Source: Neobacillus citreus (GTDB taxonomy: Bacteria; Bacillota; Bacilli; Bacillales; Cytobacillaceae). Taken from it: a DNA stretch of 41,920 nt. The position numbers and the translations under genes were made by a program. The notes beneath the pieces are model-generated. The model had not been told where the DNA came from, ran no database searches, and saw only the letters and a list, made by a program, of their open reading frames with translations. The number at the start of each line of letters is the position of its first letter. Positions within the stretch are counted from its first letter, which is position 1. The DNA is taken from the NCBI RefSeq assembly GCF_018343545.2, contig NZ_JAGYPE020000029.1, forward strand, positions 23,650 to 65,569. The letters run 5' to 3'. Shown piece after piece: positions 1 through 6,422 of this stretch.

Positions 1-12
1 CTTATTAGACAT
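1..12 (-). CDS. probable 5' end of a gene cut by the left edge
   Basis: An ATG at 12-10 on the minus strand reads Met-Ser-Asn-Lys before the window ends. A GGAG motif lies 9 bases upstream, with another in-frame ATG at 18-16. In Bacillus subtilis recX is followed by yfhH, so a yfhH-like gene is the expected neighbour, but four residues cannot prove that. Positions 13-95 hold no other convincing gene, only an 18-20 codon open frame starting near 65 with no good ribosome binding site. Confidence 0.3.
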
Positions 13-95
13 TTTCATACTCTCCGACGACTATTTTGTCTTTAAAAAGCCTCTTAATAGACATTTTGCTTCTAAAGGAGATAGCATATTGTCTT

Positions 96-923
96 TTACA
101 ACTCAGACAAGTACTTTTCAATCAACTCCATGGAAAAGCCTTTCCGATAAAGTGCCTGTTTCATTTTTTGCTCGAATTCAAAACCGTTATATTGCGAGTA
201 TTTCCGAACGGCCTTTTCCCCTTGATAACGGATCGCTTCAAGCTCGCTACCACCATTGCCATCATCGTCAACAGCAGCATCTGCTCTCATCGTACCCGCA
301 TCCTCAAGCGCAATCTGAATAACCTCAAACGAATATCCCTTACGAAGCAGCATTTGTTCCAGCTTTTGTTTTTGAATCCGTAGCGAATCCTTAGATCCCT
401 TTTTGAAAAACTTCTCGCAAAGCTTCACGGCCTTTTCGATTTGCTGTTCTCGCGGAAATTCCTTTAGCGCCTCAACCAAAATTACCTCGCTAATCCCCTT
501 TTGTTTCAGTTCCTGCTTGACCACATCTGGGCCTTTATCCGTGGTATTTGCCTGTGTCCGCACATAGGCGAAGGCAAATTCCCTGTCATTTATGTATTTC
601 TGAGCTGTCAGCTTATGAATCACTTCATTTACAACTGGCTCTTCCATTTCTTTTTCAACAAGATAGTCTCGGATTTCTTTCTCCGACCTTATTCGCCTTG
701 CCAGGTAATGAACTGCTAAATTGTAGGCTTTTCGGATGTCGTCTTGATATTGAATTTCTAAAAGAGAAAATTCATCCACTTCCATCCCTTTTTTTAAGCC
801 AAATTTAATCAGAACATCACTGTCAACACTAAAGGCAAACTGTTCACCTTTGCCGTAATCCATAAAAATATTAAAACGGTCTATATTTTTTTGCTGCGTG
901 GTGATTTTTGTAATTATAGCCAT
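96..923 (-). CDS. recX: RecX, recombination regulatory protein
   Basis: RecX binds RecA and modulates its filaments during recombination and SOS repair; it acts in the cytoplasm on the nucleoid. The 275-residue product has the repeated three-helix modules of the family, for example the segment with ARRIRSEKEIRDYL, the following KLTAQKYINDREFAFAYV and the C-terminal QALYRKGFSMELIEKYL. Its length is close to the about 264 residues of the Bacillus protein, much longer than enterobacterial RecX. A GTG at 938 would add five residues, but a GGGGGTGA motif sits 5 bases before the ATG at 923, so I take that ATG. The gene diverges from yfhF, as in B. subtilis. Residues around 220-230 form an acidic glycine-rich linker (DDDGNGG) between modules. 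The assignment is firm from sequence pattern and context. Confidence 0.93.
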   Translation of the reverse strand: MAIITKITTQQKNIDRFNIFMDYGKGEQFAFSVDSDVLIKFGLKKGMEVDEFSLLEIQYQDDIRKAYNLAVHYLARRIRSEKEIRDYLVEKEMEEPVVNEVIHKLTAQKYINDREFAFAYVRTQANTTDKGPDVVKQELKQKGISEVILVEALKEFPREQQIEKAVKLCEKFFKKGSKDSLRIQKQKLEQMLLRKGYSFEVIQIALEDAGTMRADAAVDDDGNGGSELEAIRYQGEKAVRKYSQYNGFEFEQKMKQALYRKGFSMELIEKYLSEL

Positions 924-1000
924 CACGGTCACCCCCACTCTAATTTACCATATTGGTCAAAAAATATAATAAAATAAAGGTAATAAGGAGGGCGGAAAAA

Positions 1001-1900
1001 ATGAAAATAGCGATTGCAGGCGGAACAGGCTTTGTTGGTAAAGCACTTGTACATGAATTAACCAAAAACGGCCATCAGGTCATTGTTTTAACGCGAAACT
1101 CAAATCAGGATGGCCCCAGCGTTCAATATGTCCAATGGCTGCAAGCAAACTCAAACCCTGCCCCGTCCCTAGCAGGAACAGATATCATCATCAACCTAGC
1201 TGGCGAATCCATAAACAGCGGCCGCTGGACCGAACAAAGAAAGCAAACAATCTTGAACAGCCGGCTCGAAGCCGTCCATGAGCTTCTAAAAATTATGAAC
1301 GAATTAAACCCAAGGCCAAAAGCATTAATCAACGCCAGTGCGGTCGGGTATTACGGGACCTCATTCAAGAAGACTTTTTCAGAAGAAAACAAAGGCAGCA
1401 GCGATGACTTCCTGTCATGTACAGTCATGGAATGGGAAAACGAAGCCGCAAAGGCCACAGAAATCGGGATTCGGACTGTTTTTTGCAGATTTGGCATCGT
1501 CCTTGATAAAGCAGAAGGTGCCCTGCCAAAAATCGCACTCCCTTATAAATCGTTTATTGGCGGGCCTATCGGCACAGGAAAGCAGTGGATGTCCTGGATT
1601 CATATTGACGATGTTGTTAAGGCTATACTCTTTATCATCGAAAATGAAAAAATTCAAGGTCCGGTTAACTTTACAGCCCCAAATCCTGTCACCATGAATG
1701 AATTCGGCAAAGTGCTAAGCGAAGTTCTCAAGCGGCCGAACTGGCTTCCAGTGCCTAGCTTTGCCTTAAAAACTCTATTAGGGGAAATGAGCACACTGGT
1801 GATCGATGGTCAAAAAGTGCTGCCAGCCAAACTCTTGGAATCCGGCTACACCTTCCAATATCCAGATTTAAAACCTGCGCTGAAAAATATATTTTCCTAA
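1001..1900 (+). CDS. yfhF: TIGR01777-family epimerase/SDR (YfhF)
   Basis: This is a nucleotide-sugar-epimerase-like member of the extended short-chain dehydrogenase family (SDR39U1, TIGR01777). The substrate is unknown. The N-terminus carries the dinucleotide-binding glycine motif GGTGFVG, and GESI plus SAVGYYG segments typical of this subfamily follow. A WMSWIH...DDVV segment lies near residue 195. The start is the ATG at 1001: it has AAGGAGGGCGG just upstream and begins directly with the Rossmann strand MKIAIAGG. An upstream in-frame start at 953 would add 16 non-conserved residues. The product is about 299 residues, the normal family size. The gene lies divergently next to recX, the arrangement of yfhF/recX in B. 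subtilis. An intrinsic terminator follows at 1928-1963. Confidence 0.92.
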   Translation: MKIAIAGGTGFVGKALVHELTKNGHQVIVLTRNSNQDGPSVQYVQWLQANSNPAPSLAGTDIIINLAGESINSGRWTEQRKQTILNSRLEAVHELLKIMNELNPRPKALINASAVGYYGTSFKKTFSEENKGSSDDFLSCTVMEWENEAAKATEIGIRTVFCRFGIVLDKAEGALPKIALPYKSFIGGPIGTGKQWMSWIHIDDVVKAILFIIENEKIQGPVNFTAPNPVTMNEFGKVLSEVLKRPNWLPVPSFALKTLLGEMSTLVIDGQKVLPAKLLESGYTFQYPDLKPALKNIFS

Positions 1901-1927
1901 AGACAGTATCTTTCCTCATCGATAAGG

Positions 1928-1963
1928 CAAAAATGGTGAAGTGTACATTATGTACCATTTTTA
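1928..1963 (+). terminator. intrinsic terminator after yfhF
   Basis: AAAAATGGT at 1929-1937 pairs perfectly with ACCATTTTT at 1954-1962. The loop contains a second inverted repeat, GTACAT/ATGTAC. The downstream arm itself supplies the T run. Confidence 0.7.
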
Positions 1964-1992
1964 CCTAATTCAAATAGTTGAAAGGAATGAGC

Positions 1993-2124
1993 ATGATGTC
2001 AGAAAATAAGAAGCGCAATAAGGATCGGGAAAGAACTAATTTAACAAGTATGCAGGAGGTCGCGTACGGCCATGAGTTTAAAATGGCGGACCGGGCCGGC
2101 GGCTACACGAAACGTAAAAGATAA
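1993..2124 (+). CDS. yfhE: YfhE family small protein
   Basis: This 43-residue, very basic protein begins MMSENKKRNKDRERTNLT and ends GGYTKRKR. The segment MQEVAYGHEFKMADRAGGY matches my memory of Bacillus YfhE (a short family of unknown function). AAAGGA at 1981-1986 sits 6 bases before the first ATG (1993); a second ATG at 1996 is possible. There are no membrane segments or cysteines. It lies between yfhF and yfhD, the conserved neighbourhood in Bacillaceae. Function is unknown; the identification rests on the short conserved core and synteny. Confidence 0.8.
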   Translation: MMSENKKRNKDRERTNLTSMQEVAYGHEFKMADRAGGYTKRKR

Positions 2125-2179
2125 CAACTAAAAACTTTATATAATTTTTCCATTAATGGACCCCTTGCCATTTGCAAAT

Positions 2180-2214
2180 GCTAGTAAAGGGAGCAGGCCT
2201 TTTGCTCCACTAGC
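2180..2214 (+). other. two-stem hairpin in the leader of yfhD
   Basis: GCTAGT (2180-2185) pairs with ACTAGC (2209-2214), and nested inside it GGAGCA (2190-2195) pairs with TGCTCC (2203-2208). The two 3' arms are contiguous, while the 5' arms are separated by AAAG. No T run follows, so it is not a standard terminator. The yfhD ribosome binding site begins 10 bases downstream. A TATAAT lies upstream at 2140-2145 with no clear -35. Confidence 0.45.
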
Positions 2215-2238
2215 GATAAAATGAAAGGGGTTTTTTTA

Positions 2239-2421
2239 ATGGGCCGTTCACATGGACATAAGAGTCGTGACAAAAACAAAGCCTCACTTCCTCAAGTACC
2301 GAAAAATATGAAATCAGATGGACAAGATGTAGAATTCTCCAAGGAAATGGCTGATGGAGCTGACTTAGAAGCAATGGCGCGCGCAAATGCGGCAAATCAG
2401 CGCGTCAGAAATCGCAAATAA
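2239..2421 (+). CDS. yfhD: YfhD family small protein
   Basis: The 60-residue hydrophilic protein starts MGRSHGHKSRDKNKASLPQVP and has an acidic middle with EFSKEMADGADLEA and a basic end. This matches the YfhD family of Bacillaceae (function unknown). The ATG at 2239 is preceded by AAAGGGG at 2224-2230 with an 8-base spacer; an ATG at 2221 lies upstream of this site and is rejected. It follows yfhE by 114 bases, which contain a TATAAT and a two-stem hairpin, so it may have its own promoter. No motif suggests an enzymatic role. Confidence 0.85.
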   Translation: MGRSHGHKSRDKNKASLPQVPKNMKSDGQDVEFSKEMADGADLEAMARANAANQRVRNRK

Positions 2422-2430
2422 TAAATGAAA

Positions 2431-2448
2431 ACTCGCCGATTGGCGAGT
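2431..2448. repeat. perfect hairpin downstream of yfhD
   Basis: ACTCGCC and GGCGAGT flank a 4-base loop. On the plus strand no T run follows; on the minus strand TTTTC follows. It may be a weak second terminator for the doxX transcript or a 3' end stabiliser for yfhD. Confidence 0.4.
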
Positions 2449-2493
2449 CCGAGAGGACGGTTCATGAGGCGTAGTTGAATTTATACTTTTAGC

Positions 2494-2526
2494 TAAAAAA
2501 AGAAGAAGCAGGATTCCTGCTTCTTT
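2494..2526 (-). terminator. intrinsic terminator of doxX
   Basis: A near-perfect palindrome (arms 2503-2513 and 2515-2525, core GCAGGATTCCTGC) is followed on the minus strand by a run of seven T. It lies 45 bases after the doxX stop. It could act weakly on the plus strand for yfhD as well. Confidence 0.75.
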
Positions 2527-2570
2527 AATGTATTTAAAGGGGGAGTTAACGATTATTAATTGGTACTGCC

Positions 2571-3068
2571 TTATTGCGTTTTTACCTCATTTACATGAGC
2601 TTTTTTGAAATAGCCTTTGATAAAAGGAACTGCATATCGGTCAAGTCCGAAGTAGTAAGCTCCTGCACCTGCGAATAACAGAATCATTGCGGCTGTATAA
2701 AGAATTGGGTTCGTGCTTGTCGTACCTGCCAGCATAAAGTTCAAGTTCATAAATGCACCGGCAATCAAGGCTGGGATTGTGGCTAAACCAACGATTAAAC
2801 CAAGACCGACTAACATTTCTCCCCAAGGTATTAATGTATTAAAAATTCCCACGTTAGGCATAGCGAATTGCTGTAAGAAATCTGCATACCATGCTTGAAC
2901 CGCAGGGTGTTCGCCAGTTGCTGCCGCCATTGCTCCTTTTAGGAATCCTGTAGCATCGAAACCACCAGTTAACTTATGATAACCTGCTTCTATCCATTGT
3001 AATCCAAGCCAAACACGTAATACTGTCCAAACAACCGCTGCGTAAGGAGTTTTGTACCATCTCATCAT
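2571..3068 (-). CDS. DoxX family membrane protein
   Basis: The 165-residue product has about four membrane segments, near residues 8-25, 75-95, 97-117 and 125-145, typical of the DoxX family (quinone-linked redox membrane proteins). It has the conserved RVWLGLQWIEAGYHKLTG at its N-terminus. Precise substrate is unknown. The start is the ATG at 3068 (MMRWYK), because GGAG lies 6 bases upstream of it; four more codons upstream to 3080 would overlap the ribosome binding site. A perfect Rex-type operator lies 20 bases upstream of the start (3088-3105), so control by NADH/NAD ratio or by oxygen is inferred. A strong terminator follows at 2494-2526, so it is monocistronic. Confidence 0.85.
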   Translation of the reverse strand: MMRWYKTPYAAVVWTVLRVWLGLQWIEAGYHKLTGGFDATGFLKGAMAAATGEHPAVQAWYADFLQQFAMPNVGIFNTLIPWGEMLVGLGLIVGLATIPALIAGAFMNLNFMLAGTTSTNPILYTAAMILLFAGAGAYYFGLDRYAVPFIKGYFKKAHVNEVKTQ

Positions 3069-3087
3069 AATCATCTCCATAGTTTTA

Positions 3088-3105
3088 TTGTGAAGTATTT
3101 CACAA
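3088..3105. promoter_or_regulatory. Rex-type operator upstream of doxX
   Basis: TTGTGAAGTATTTCACAA is a perfect 7-4-7 inverted repeat and fits the Rex consensus TTGTGAAnnnnTTCACAA exactly. It also satisfies the Fnr/Crp form TGTGA-n6-TCACA, so sequence alone cannot separate the two. It sits 20 bases upstream of the doxX start codon. Confidence 0.65.
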
Positions 3106-3171
3106 ATTTAACTTTAAGTTATTCCCTTATGAAAGGGATTGATCAGCTAGCTGTGTCTTGTAAGGAAGTCT

Positions 3172-3189
3172 TTGTGAATTGCTTCACTA
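3172..3189. promoter_or_regulatory. second, imperfect Rex-type operator
   Basis: TTGTGAATTGCTTCACTA matches the Rex consensus in 13 of the 14 fixed bases. Its centre is 84 bp from that of the perfect site, about eight helical turns. Isolated TTGTGAA half-sites lie further upstream at 3282 and 3317. Confidence 0.4.
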
Positions 3190-3404
3190 TCTTCTTTACA
3201 CTTTTAATATACTCTCCTGCTATTGAAAAAACAACGGCTTTCACAGTTTCTTAACATATTAATGTTAGATATATGAAGAGATTGTGAACGCAATACAGCA
3301 AGTTCCCCCTCCTCTTTTGTGAACAATGTTTATAATGTAGACAACATCAGCTCCCCCCTTATAAAACCTGATTTTTACAATCAGCTTTTCTGTTAATAAC
3401 TAAC

Positions 3405-3499
3405 GGTGGATAACCGCTTTCAAAATTGTGGATAATGTGCATAACATTGTGGACTACCTATAAATACAGGATTTTAGATGTGGAAAAAACACTGGATAA
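3405..3499 (+). promoter_or_regulatory. cluster of six same-orientation DnaA boxes
   Basis: Boxes against TGTGGATAA (complement of TTATCCACA) are: 3405-3413 one mismatch, 3427-3435 perfect, 3436-3444 perfect for TTATnCACA and directly abutting, 3448-3456 two mismatches, 3479-3487 one mismatch, 3491-3499 two mismatches. All point the same way in AT-rich DNA with no gene in it. Such clusters away from oriC are known in B. subtilis as DnaA-binding regions. Confidence 0.6.
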
Positions 3500-3515
3500 A
3501 TGAATGTCCATTCAT

Positions 3516-3546
3516 AACAAAAGGAGCATCACATAAAAGATGCCCC
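3516..3546 (-). terminator. intrinsic terminator of hom
   Basis: On the minus strand GGGGCATC (3546-3539) pairs with GATGCTCC (3530-3523) with one G-U pair, followed by TTTTG. It begins 12 bases after the hom stop codon. Confidence 0.75.
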
Positions 3547-3557
3547 TCAATCCAACC

Positions 3558-4793
3558 CTATAATGCCTTCGCTTCCTCAATACCCCTCACCAGGAATTCT
3601 TCATTACCCAGAATCGAAAAATATTGAACCGATGGTTGCCTTTGCGCAAGCTGCTCGATATCCTTTTTGGAACCCTTTAGGACAAAGATTCCCTCAGAGA
3701 TTTCATCCACCAGGGTAATCGCGGGACTGCCATATTTTTGGACCAGACCCTGGACCAGCCAGTACTCCCTCTGGTGTTCATTTTTCAACTCAATGTCCTC
3801 CCCTGAGGTTTTCAAATAATTAGACTTCGGCACGTGGCTTTGACATACGTGGACCAAATCCTCGATTATGGCACTAGCCGTTGGGTACATGCCTGCGCCC
3901 GGTCCTTGAAGGGTGATTTCACCAACGATATCAGATTTTACATTTACCGCATTCTCCACTCCCTCAACATGGTAAAAAGGGTGCTCAGAGCCGACCAGAA
4001 CCGGCTTCACCGATGCCTGGATGCGGGTGCCCGACTTCCAGATGCTCGCAATATGTTTAAACCGTAACCCTAAGTTTTGCGCTGCTTCAATCAATTCACT
4101 CGTAATAGACGTAATCCCAACCCGTTCAACATCACGCCAGTCAGGCTCTTCTCCAAATGCCAGCCTGCTTAAGATCATTGTTTTATAAAAAGCATCATAG
4201 CCTTCCACGTCATTGGTCGGATCCGCCTCGGCATAGCCATTTTCCTGCGCCCGCAACAAGCTTTCGGCAAATGACTGCCGTTTATCCCTCATTTCGGTCA
4301 AGATGAAATTGGACGTTCCATTGAGGATTCCCAGGATCCGCTGGACACGATTAATTTTTAAAAGCTGACCGAGCGTTTGAATGACCGGAATCCCTCCAGC
4401 CACTGTCGCCTCAAAACCAACCGACACCTGATGCTGTTCTGCCAACTCGATAAGCTCATTCCCGTGGTGGGCAAACATCTCCTTATTCGCTGTAATGATG
4501 TGGCAGCCCCGTTGGATTGCTTTTTTCAAGTAGGAAAAAGTCGGGTCTTTATCCACGATGCATTCAATCACGACATCAAGCTTCGGCAATTGCAGAATTT
4601 CTTCGAAGTCCGTTGTCAGCAGAACATTCCCGCTAATATCCCGCGGCTTTTGCTTATTTCTAACAAGGACGGCAGCAACCTCTACTTCCTTCCCTAATTC
4701 TGCCGCCAGCTCATTGCTATGTGATTGAATGGTCCGATAAACCCCTTCACCTACCGTACCGAACCCGAGAATTGCCACATTAATTACAGACAT
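3558..4793 (-). CDS. hom: homoserine dehydrogenase
   Basis: It catalyses NAD(P)H-dependent reduction of aspartate semialdehyde to homoserine, the branch point to methionine and threonine. The N-terminus has the Rossmann motif AILGFGTVGEGV (residues 7-18). The catalytic region contains the segment with GILNGTSNFILTEM and the substrate-binding DVEGYDAFYKTMILSRLAFG. The product is about 411 residues, slightly shorter than the about 433 of B. subtilis Hom, and the C-terminal regulatory part is divergent. The start is the ATG at 4793 with AAAGGGGTGG upstream; an in-frame ATG at 4838 lies inside the riboswitch terminator and cannot be used. No thrB, thrC or lysC adjoins it. The SAM riboswitch in its leader suggests that this copy feeds methionine synthesis and is shut off when SAM is plentiful. 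Confidence 0.93.
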   Translation of the reverse strand: MSVINVAILGFGTVGEGVYRTIQSHSNELAAELGKEVEVAAVLVRNKQKPRDISGNVLLTTDFEEILQLPKLDVVIECIVDKDPTFSYLKKAIQRGCHIITANKEMFAHHGNELIELAEQHQVSVGFEATVAGGIPVIQTLGQLLKINRVQRILGILNGTSNFILTEMRDKRQSFAESLLRAQENGYAEADPTNDVEGYDAFYKTMILSRLAFGEEPDWRDVERVGITSITSELIEAAQNLGLRFKHIASIWKSGTRIQASVKPVLVGSEHPFYHVEGVENAVNVKSDIVGEITLQGPGAGMYPTASAIIEDLVHVCQSHVPKSNYLKTSGEDIELKNEHQREYWLVQGLVQKYGSPAITLVDEISEGIFVLKGSKKDIEQLAQRQPSVQYFSILGNEEFLVRGIEEAKAL

Positions 4794-4817
4794 GTCTGCC
4801 ACCCCTTTATTTTTTTG

Positions 4818-4849
4818 AAAAATAAAAACCCTCTTCATAAGAAGAGGGC
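4818..4849 (-). terminator. riboswitch-controlled terminator upstream of hom
   Basis: On the minus strand CCCTCTTC (4848-4841), TTAT loop and GAAGAGGG (4836-4829) form a perfect 8-bp stem followed by TTTTTATTTTT. Its 5' arm can alternatively pair with the AAGAGG at the 3' side of the aptamer P1 stem, the expected antiterminator. Confidence 0.9.
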
Positions 4850-4859
4850 TCTATTCCTC

Positions 4860-4972
4860 CTCTTATCTATCAGGCTACAAATAACCTGCAGGAATTAGCA
4901 CCTTTTCAAGGAATACCTTGAAGGTTGCCGGGCTTCATCGGGCCTAGTCCCTCCGCCGCTCTGGATAAGAGT
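4860..4972 (-). ncRNA. SAM-I (S-box) riboswitch aptamer
   Basis: On the minus strand P1 is formed by TCTTATC near 4971-4965 and GATAAGA at 4867-4861. Between them lie the hallmark S-box elements: AGCGGCGGAGGGACTAGGCCC, then GATGAAGCCCGGCAACC, then a P3 hairpin built on TCAAGG/CCTTGA, then GGTGCTAATTCC and TGCAGG. This order is diagnostic for SAM-I. When SAM binds, the terminator at 4818-4849 forms and hom is not transcribed. Confidence 0.95.
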
Positions 4973-5016
4973 ATTTATTTGATTTTTCATTAAATTTCAA
5001 AATATATATAAAAAGT

Positions 5017-5045
5017 ATATTATCTGAATTTTCAAGAGTTGTCAA
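5017..5045 (-). promoter_or_regulatory. sigma-A promoter of the S-box/hom transcript
   Basis: TTGACA (5045-5040) and TAATAT (5022-5017) are separated by exactly 17 bp. The aptamer begins about 45 bases downstream of the -10. The -35 touches the 3' end region of the upstream GNAT gene (stop at 5048). Confidence 0.85.
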
Positions 5046-5047
5046 TA

Positions 5048-5719
5048 TTAAAGTGGCAAAAGGGCGACCGTTTCTTTTGCTGCTAATTTCTCAACCATGT
5101 CCAGCCATTCCTGTGGTTTATTGGAAAGCACAGAATAATAGGTAGTTAGAAAGTCTTTGACAAGTGATGCCGGTATTTCGGCGATTTCTTCCTTAATCGG
5201 CATGAAGCATAGATCCAGCCCGGACACAGCTTCCCCATTGTTTTCCCAAGACGGGTGAACATAGGCAAGGTCAAGACGCTTATAGCCTAAATGTGACAGA
5301 ACCTCACGGCGCACGTACGGGTCCATGACCTTCACACCGCCAAATTCGTGGTGCTCTACACGGTATGGGTCATAGATTTCGGCAAACATTCCGAACAGCT
5401 CCGTACCGTTTTGGGCAGCAAGCTGTTTTAAGTCTTTTAGACGATTTTCAGCTAAAAATCGGCCAAGCGAGAGACCTGGTTTGCTGATGATCGTGAAGTC
5501 GGTCATCGCAATATTCCAGTCAGGATAATAGCGGTACTCAGTCGCACCGACGACCTGGTCCTGATCGACGGCAACGAACACGCGGATACTTGGGTCTTCT
5601 AACGGTTCTTTCCACAATTCATAATCTAGGACCTCTTCCGGTGGAAAAATCTGTCCCATTAAATCGTGAAGCTTTTTAAAATTGGGGTCTTCGATATTGG
5701 TAATGCGTTTAAATTCCAT
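5048..5719 (-). CDS. GNAT family N-acetyltransferase-like protein
   Basis: The 223-residue protein looks like a GNAT-fold acyltransferase. The central part has the strand pattern VFVAVDQDQVVGATEYRYYP followed by a helix region with GLSLGRFLAENRL, which stands where the acetyl-CoA loop (Q/RxxGxG/A) normally is but is degenerate. The acceptor is unknown. The start ATG at 5719 has AAGGGG 11 bases upstream, a somewhat long spacing. It is the third gene of a minus-strand operon after a nitrilase-type hydrolase and another GNAT (22-bp gap), so a linked task is likely. The degenerate CoA loop makes an altered or lost catalytic role possible. Confidence 0.7.
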   Translation of the reverse strand: MEFKRITNIEDPNFKKLHDLMGQIFPPEEVLDYELWKEPLEDPSIRVFVAVDQDQVVGATEYRYYPDWNIAMTDFTIISKPGLSLGRFLAENRLKDLKQLAAQNGTELFGMFAEIYDPYRVEHHEFGGVKVMDPYVRREVLSHLGYKRLDLAYVHPSWENNGEAVSGLDLCFMPIKEEIAEIPASLVKDFLTTYYSVLSNKPQEWLDMVEKLAAKETVALLPL

Positions 5720-5741
5720 TGGTTCTGATTCCCCTTATAAA

Positions 5742-6404
5742 TTATTTAAACGGGTTCTTCCATTCCATTAATGCCGCATTGTTAAGGGATTCTTCATCCT
5801 CTAAATAGTTTCTGGCGACACCGATTGGCACACGTCCGCAGCGAAGGAGAAAGCTGATGACAGGATCCTTCAGCTCGCCCTTTATGACAGCGTCGAGATA
5901 CTCTTCCGGCGTCATTTTTTCAGCCACTTTATGATAGCCCGGCATCCGCCCGCCGCCAAGAAGACGGTCATACCCTTTTTCAATGACCACATGATACATG
6001 GCATGCATCATTAATTTTCCGAGTCCCAGCTTACGGTACTTCGGACGGACGCTGATATCGACAATGTAGAGGGTGTTGCCGTTCGGATTATGGTTGCGGA
6101 TATAGCCGTGGTCGGTCACTTCTTCCCATGTATGGCTGTGATTAGACGGGTCCAACTCGACACAAACTCCGGTCAGGGAGCCCGCCAATTCTCCATTGAT
6201 TTCAACGCATAATGCCCCTTCCGGAAACAGTGTCACATGATTCGTTAATTGTTCTTCATTCCACCAAAGCTCGGATGGAAAAGGAGGCGGGAAGCATTCG
6301 GACTGGATTTCGATAAGCTGATCAAAGTCCTCCATTGTGTAATTACGTATACAAACCGGCAGCGGCCGGTCCTGATCATAAACGTAAAATTCACTGCGAT
6401 ACAT
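5742..6404 (-). CDS. GNAT family N-acetyltransferase
   Basis: The 220-residue protein contains a clear acetyl-CoA motif A: VDISVRPKYRKLGLGKLMM (residues about 114-132), with R-K-L-G-L-G-K as the pyrophosphate loop. The following KGYDRLLGGGRMPGYHKVAEKM and the end MEWKNPFK recall the acetyltransferase half of B. subtilis YhcX, a protein in which a GNAT domain and a carbon-nitrogen hydrolase are fused. Here the two activities are separate genes, 18 bp apart. GGGAGG lies 7 bases before the ATG at 6404. Substrate is not known; the context suggests acylation coupled to amide or nitrile hydrolysis. Confidence 0.85.
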   Translation of the reverse strand: MYRSEFYVYDQDRPLPVCIRNYTMEDFDQLIEIQSECFPPPFPSELWWNEEQLTNHVTLFPEGALCVEINGELAGSLTGVCVELDPSNHSHTWEEVTDHGYIRNHNPNGNTLYIVDISVRPKYRKLGLGKLMMHAMYHVVIEKGYDRLLGGGRMPGYHKVAEKMTPEEYLDAVIKGELKDPVISFLLRCGRVPIGVARNYLEDEESLNNAALMEWKNPFK

Positions 6405-6422
6405 GAAAAGGCCTCCCTCGTT

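Larger units (their letters stand above)
3069..3557. other. 489-bp gene-free region between doxX and hom
   Basis: No convincing gene. It holds the two Rex-type sites, an inverted repeat CCCTT-ATGA-AAGGG near 3123-3136, a TAACAT/ATGTTA 6-4-6 repeat at 3252-3267, the DnaA-box cluster at 3405-3499, an ATGAATG/CATTCAT repeat at 3500-3515 and the hom terminator. On the minus strand AGGAGG (3313-3308) lies 6 bases before a TTG at 3301 that opens a 16-codon frame (to 3251) encoding a hydrophobic peptide. It is a possible but unproven leader peptide of doxX. Confidence 0.5.

Noticed and set aside
3405..3499. The DnaA-box cluster as the chromosomal or a plasmid origin
   Set aside because: No dnaA, dnaN, rep or par gene adjoins it and the neighbours are ordinary metabolic genes, so it is reported as a DnaA-binding cluster only.
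4794..4838. Longer N-terminus for hom starting at 4838
   Set aside because: The extra codons lie inside the riboswitch terminator hairpin; the ATG at 4793 has a good ribosome binding site.
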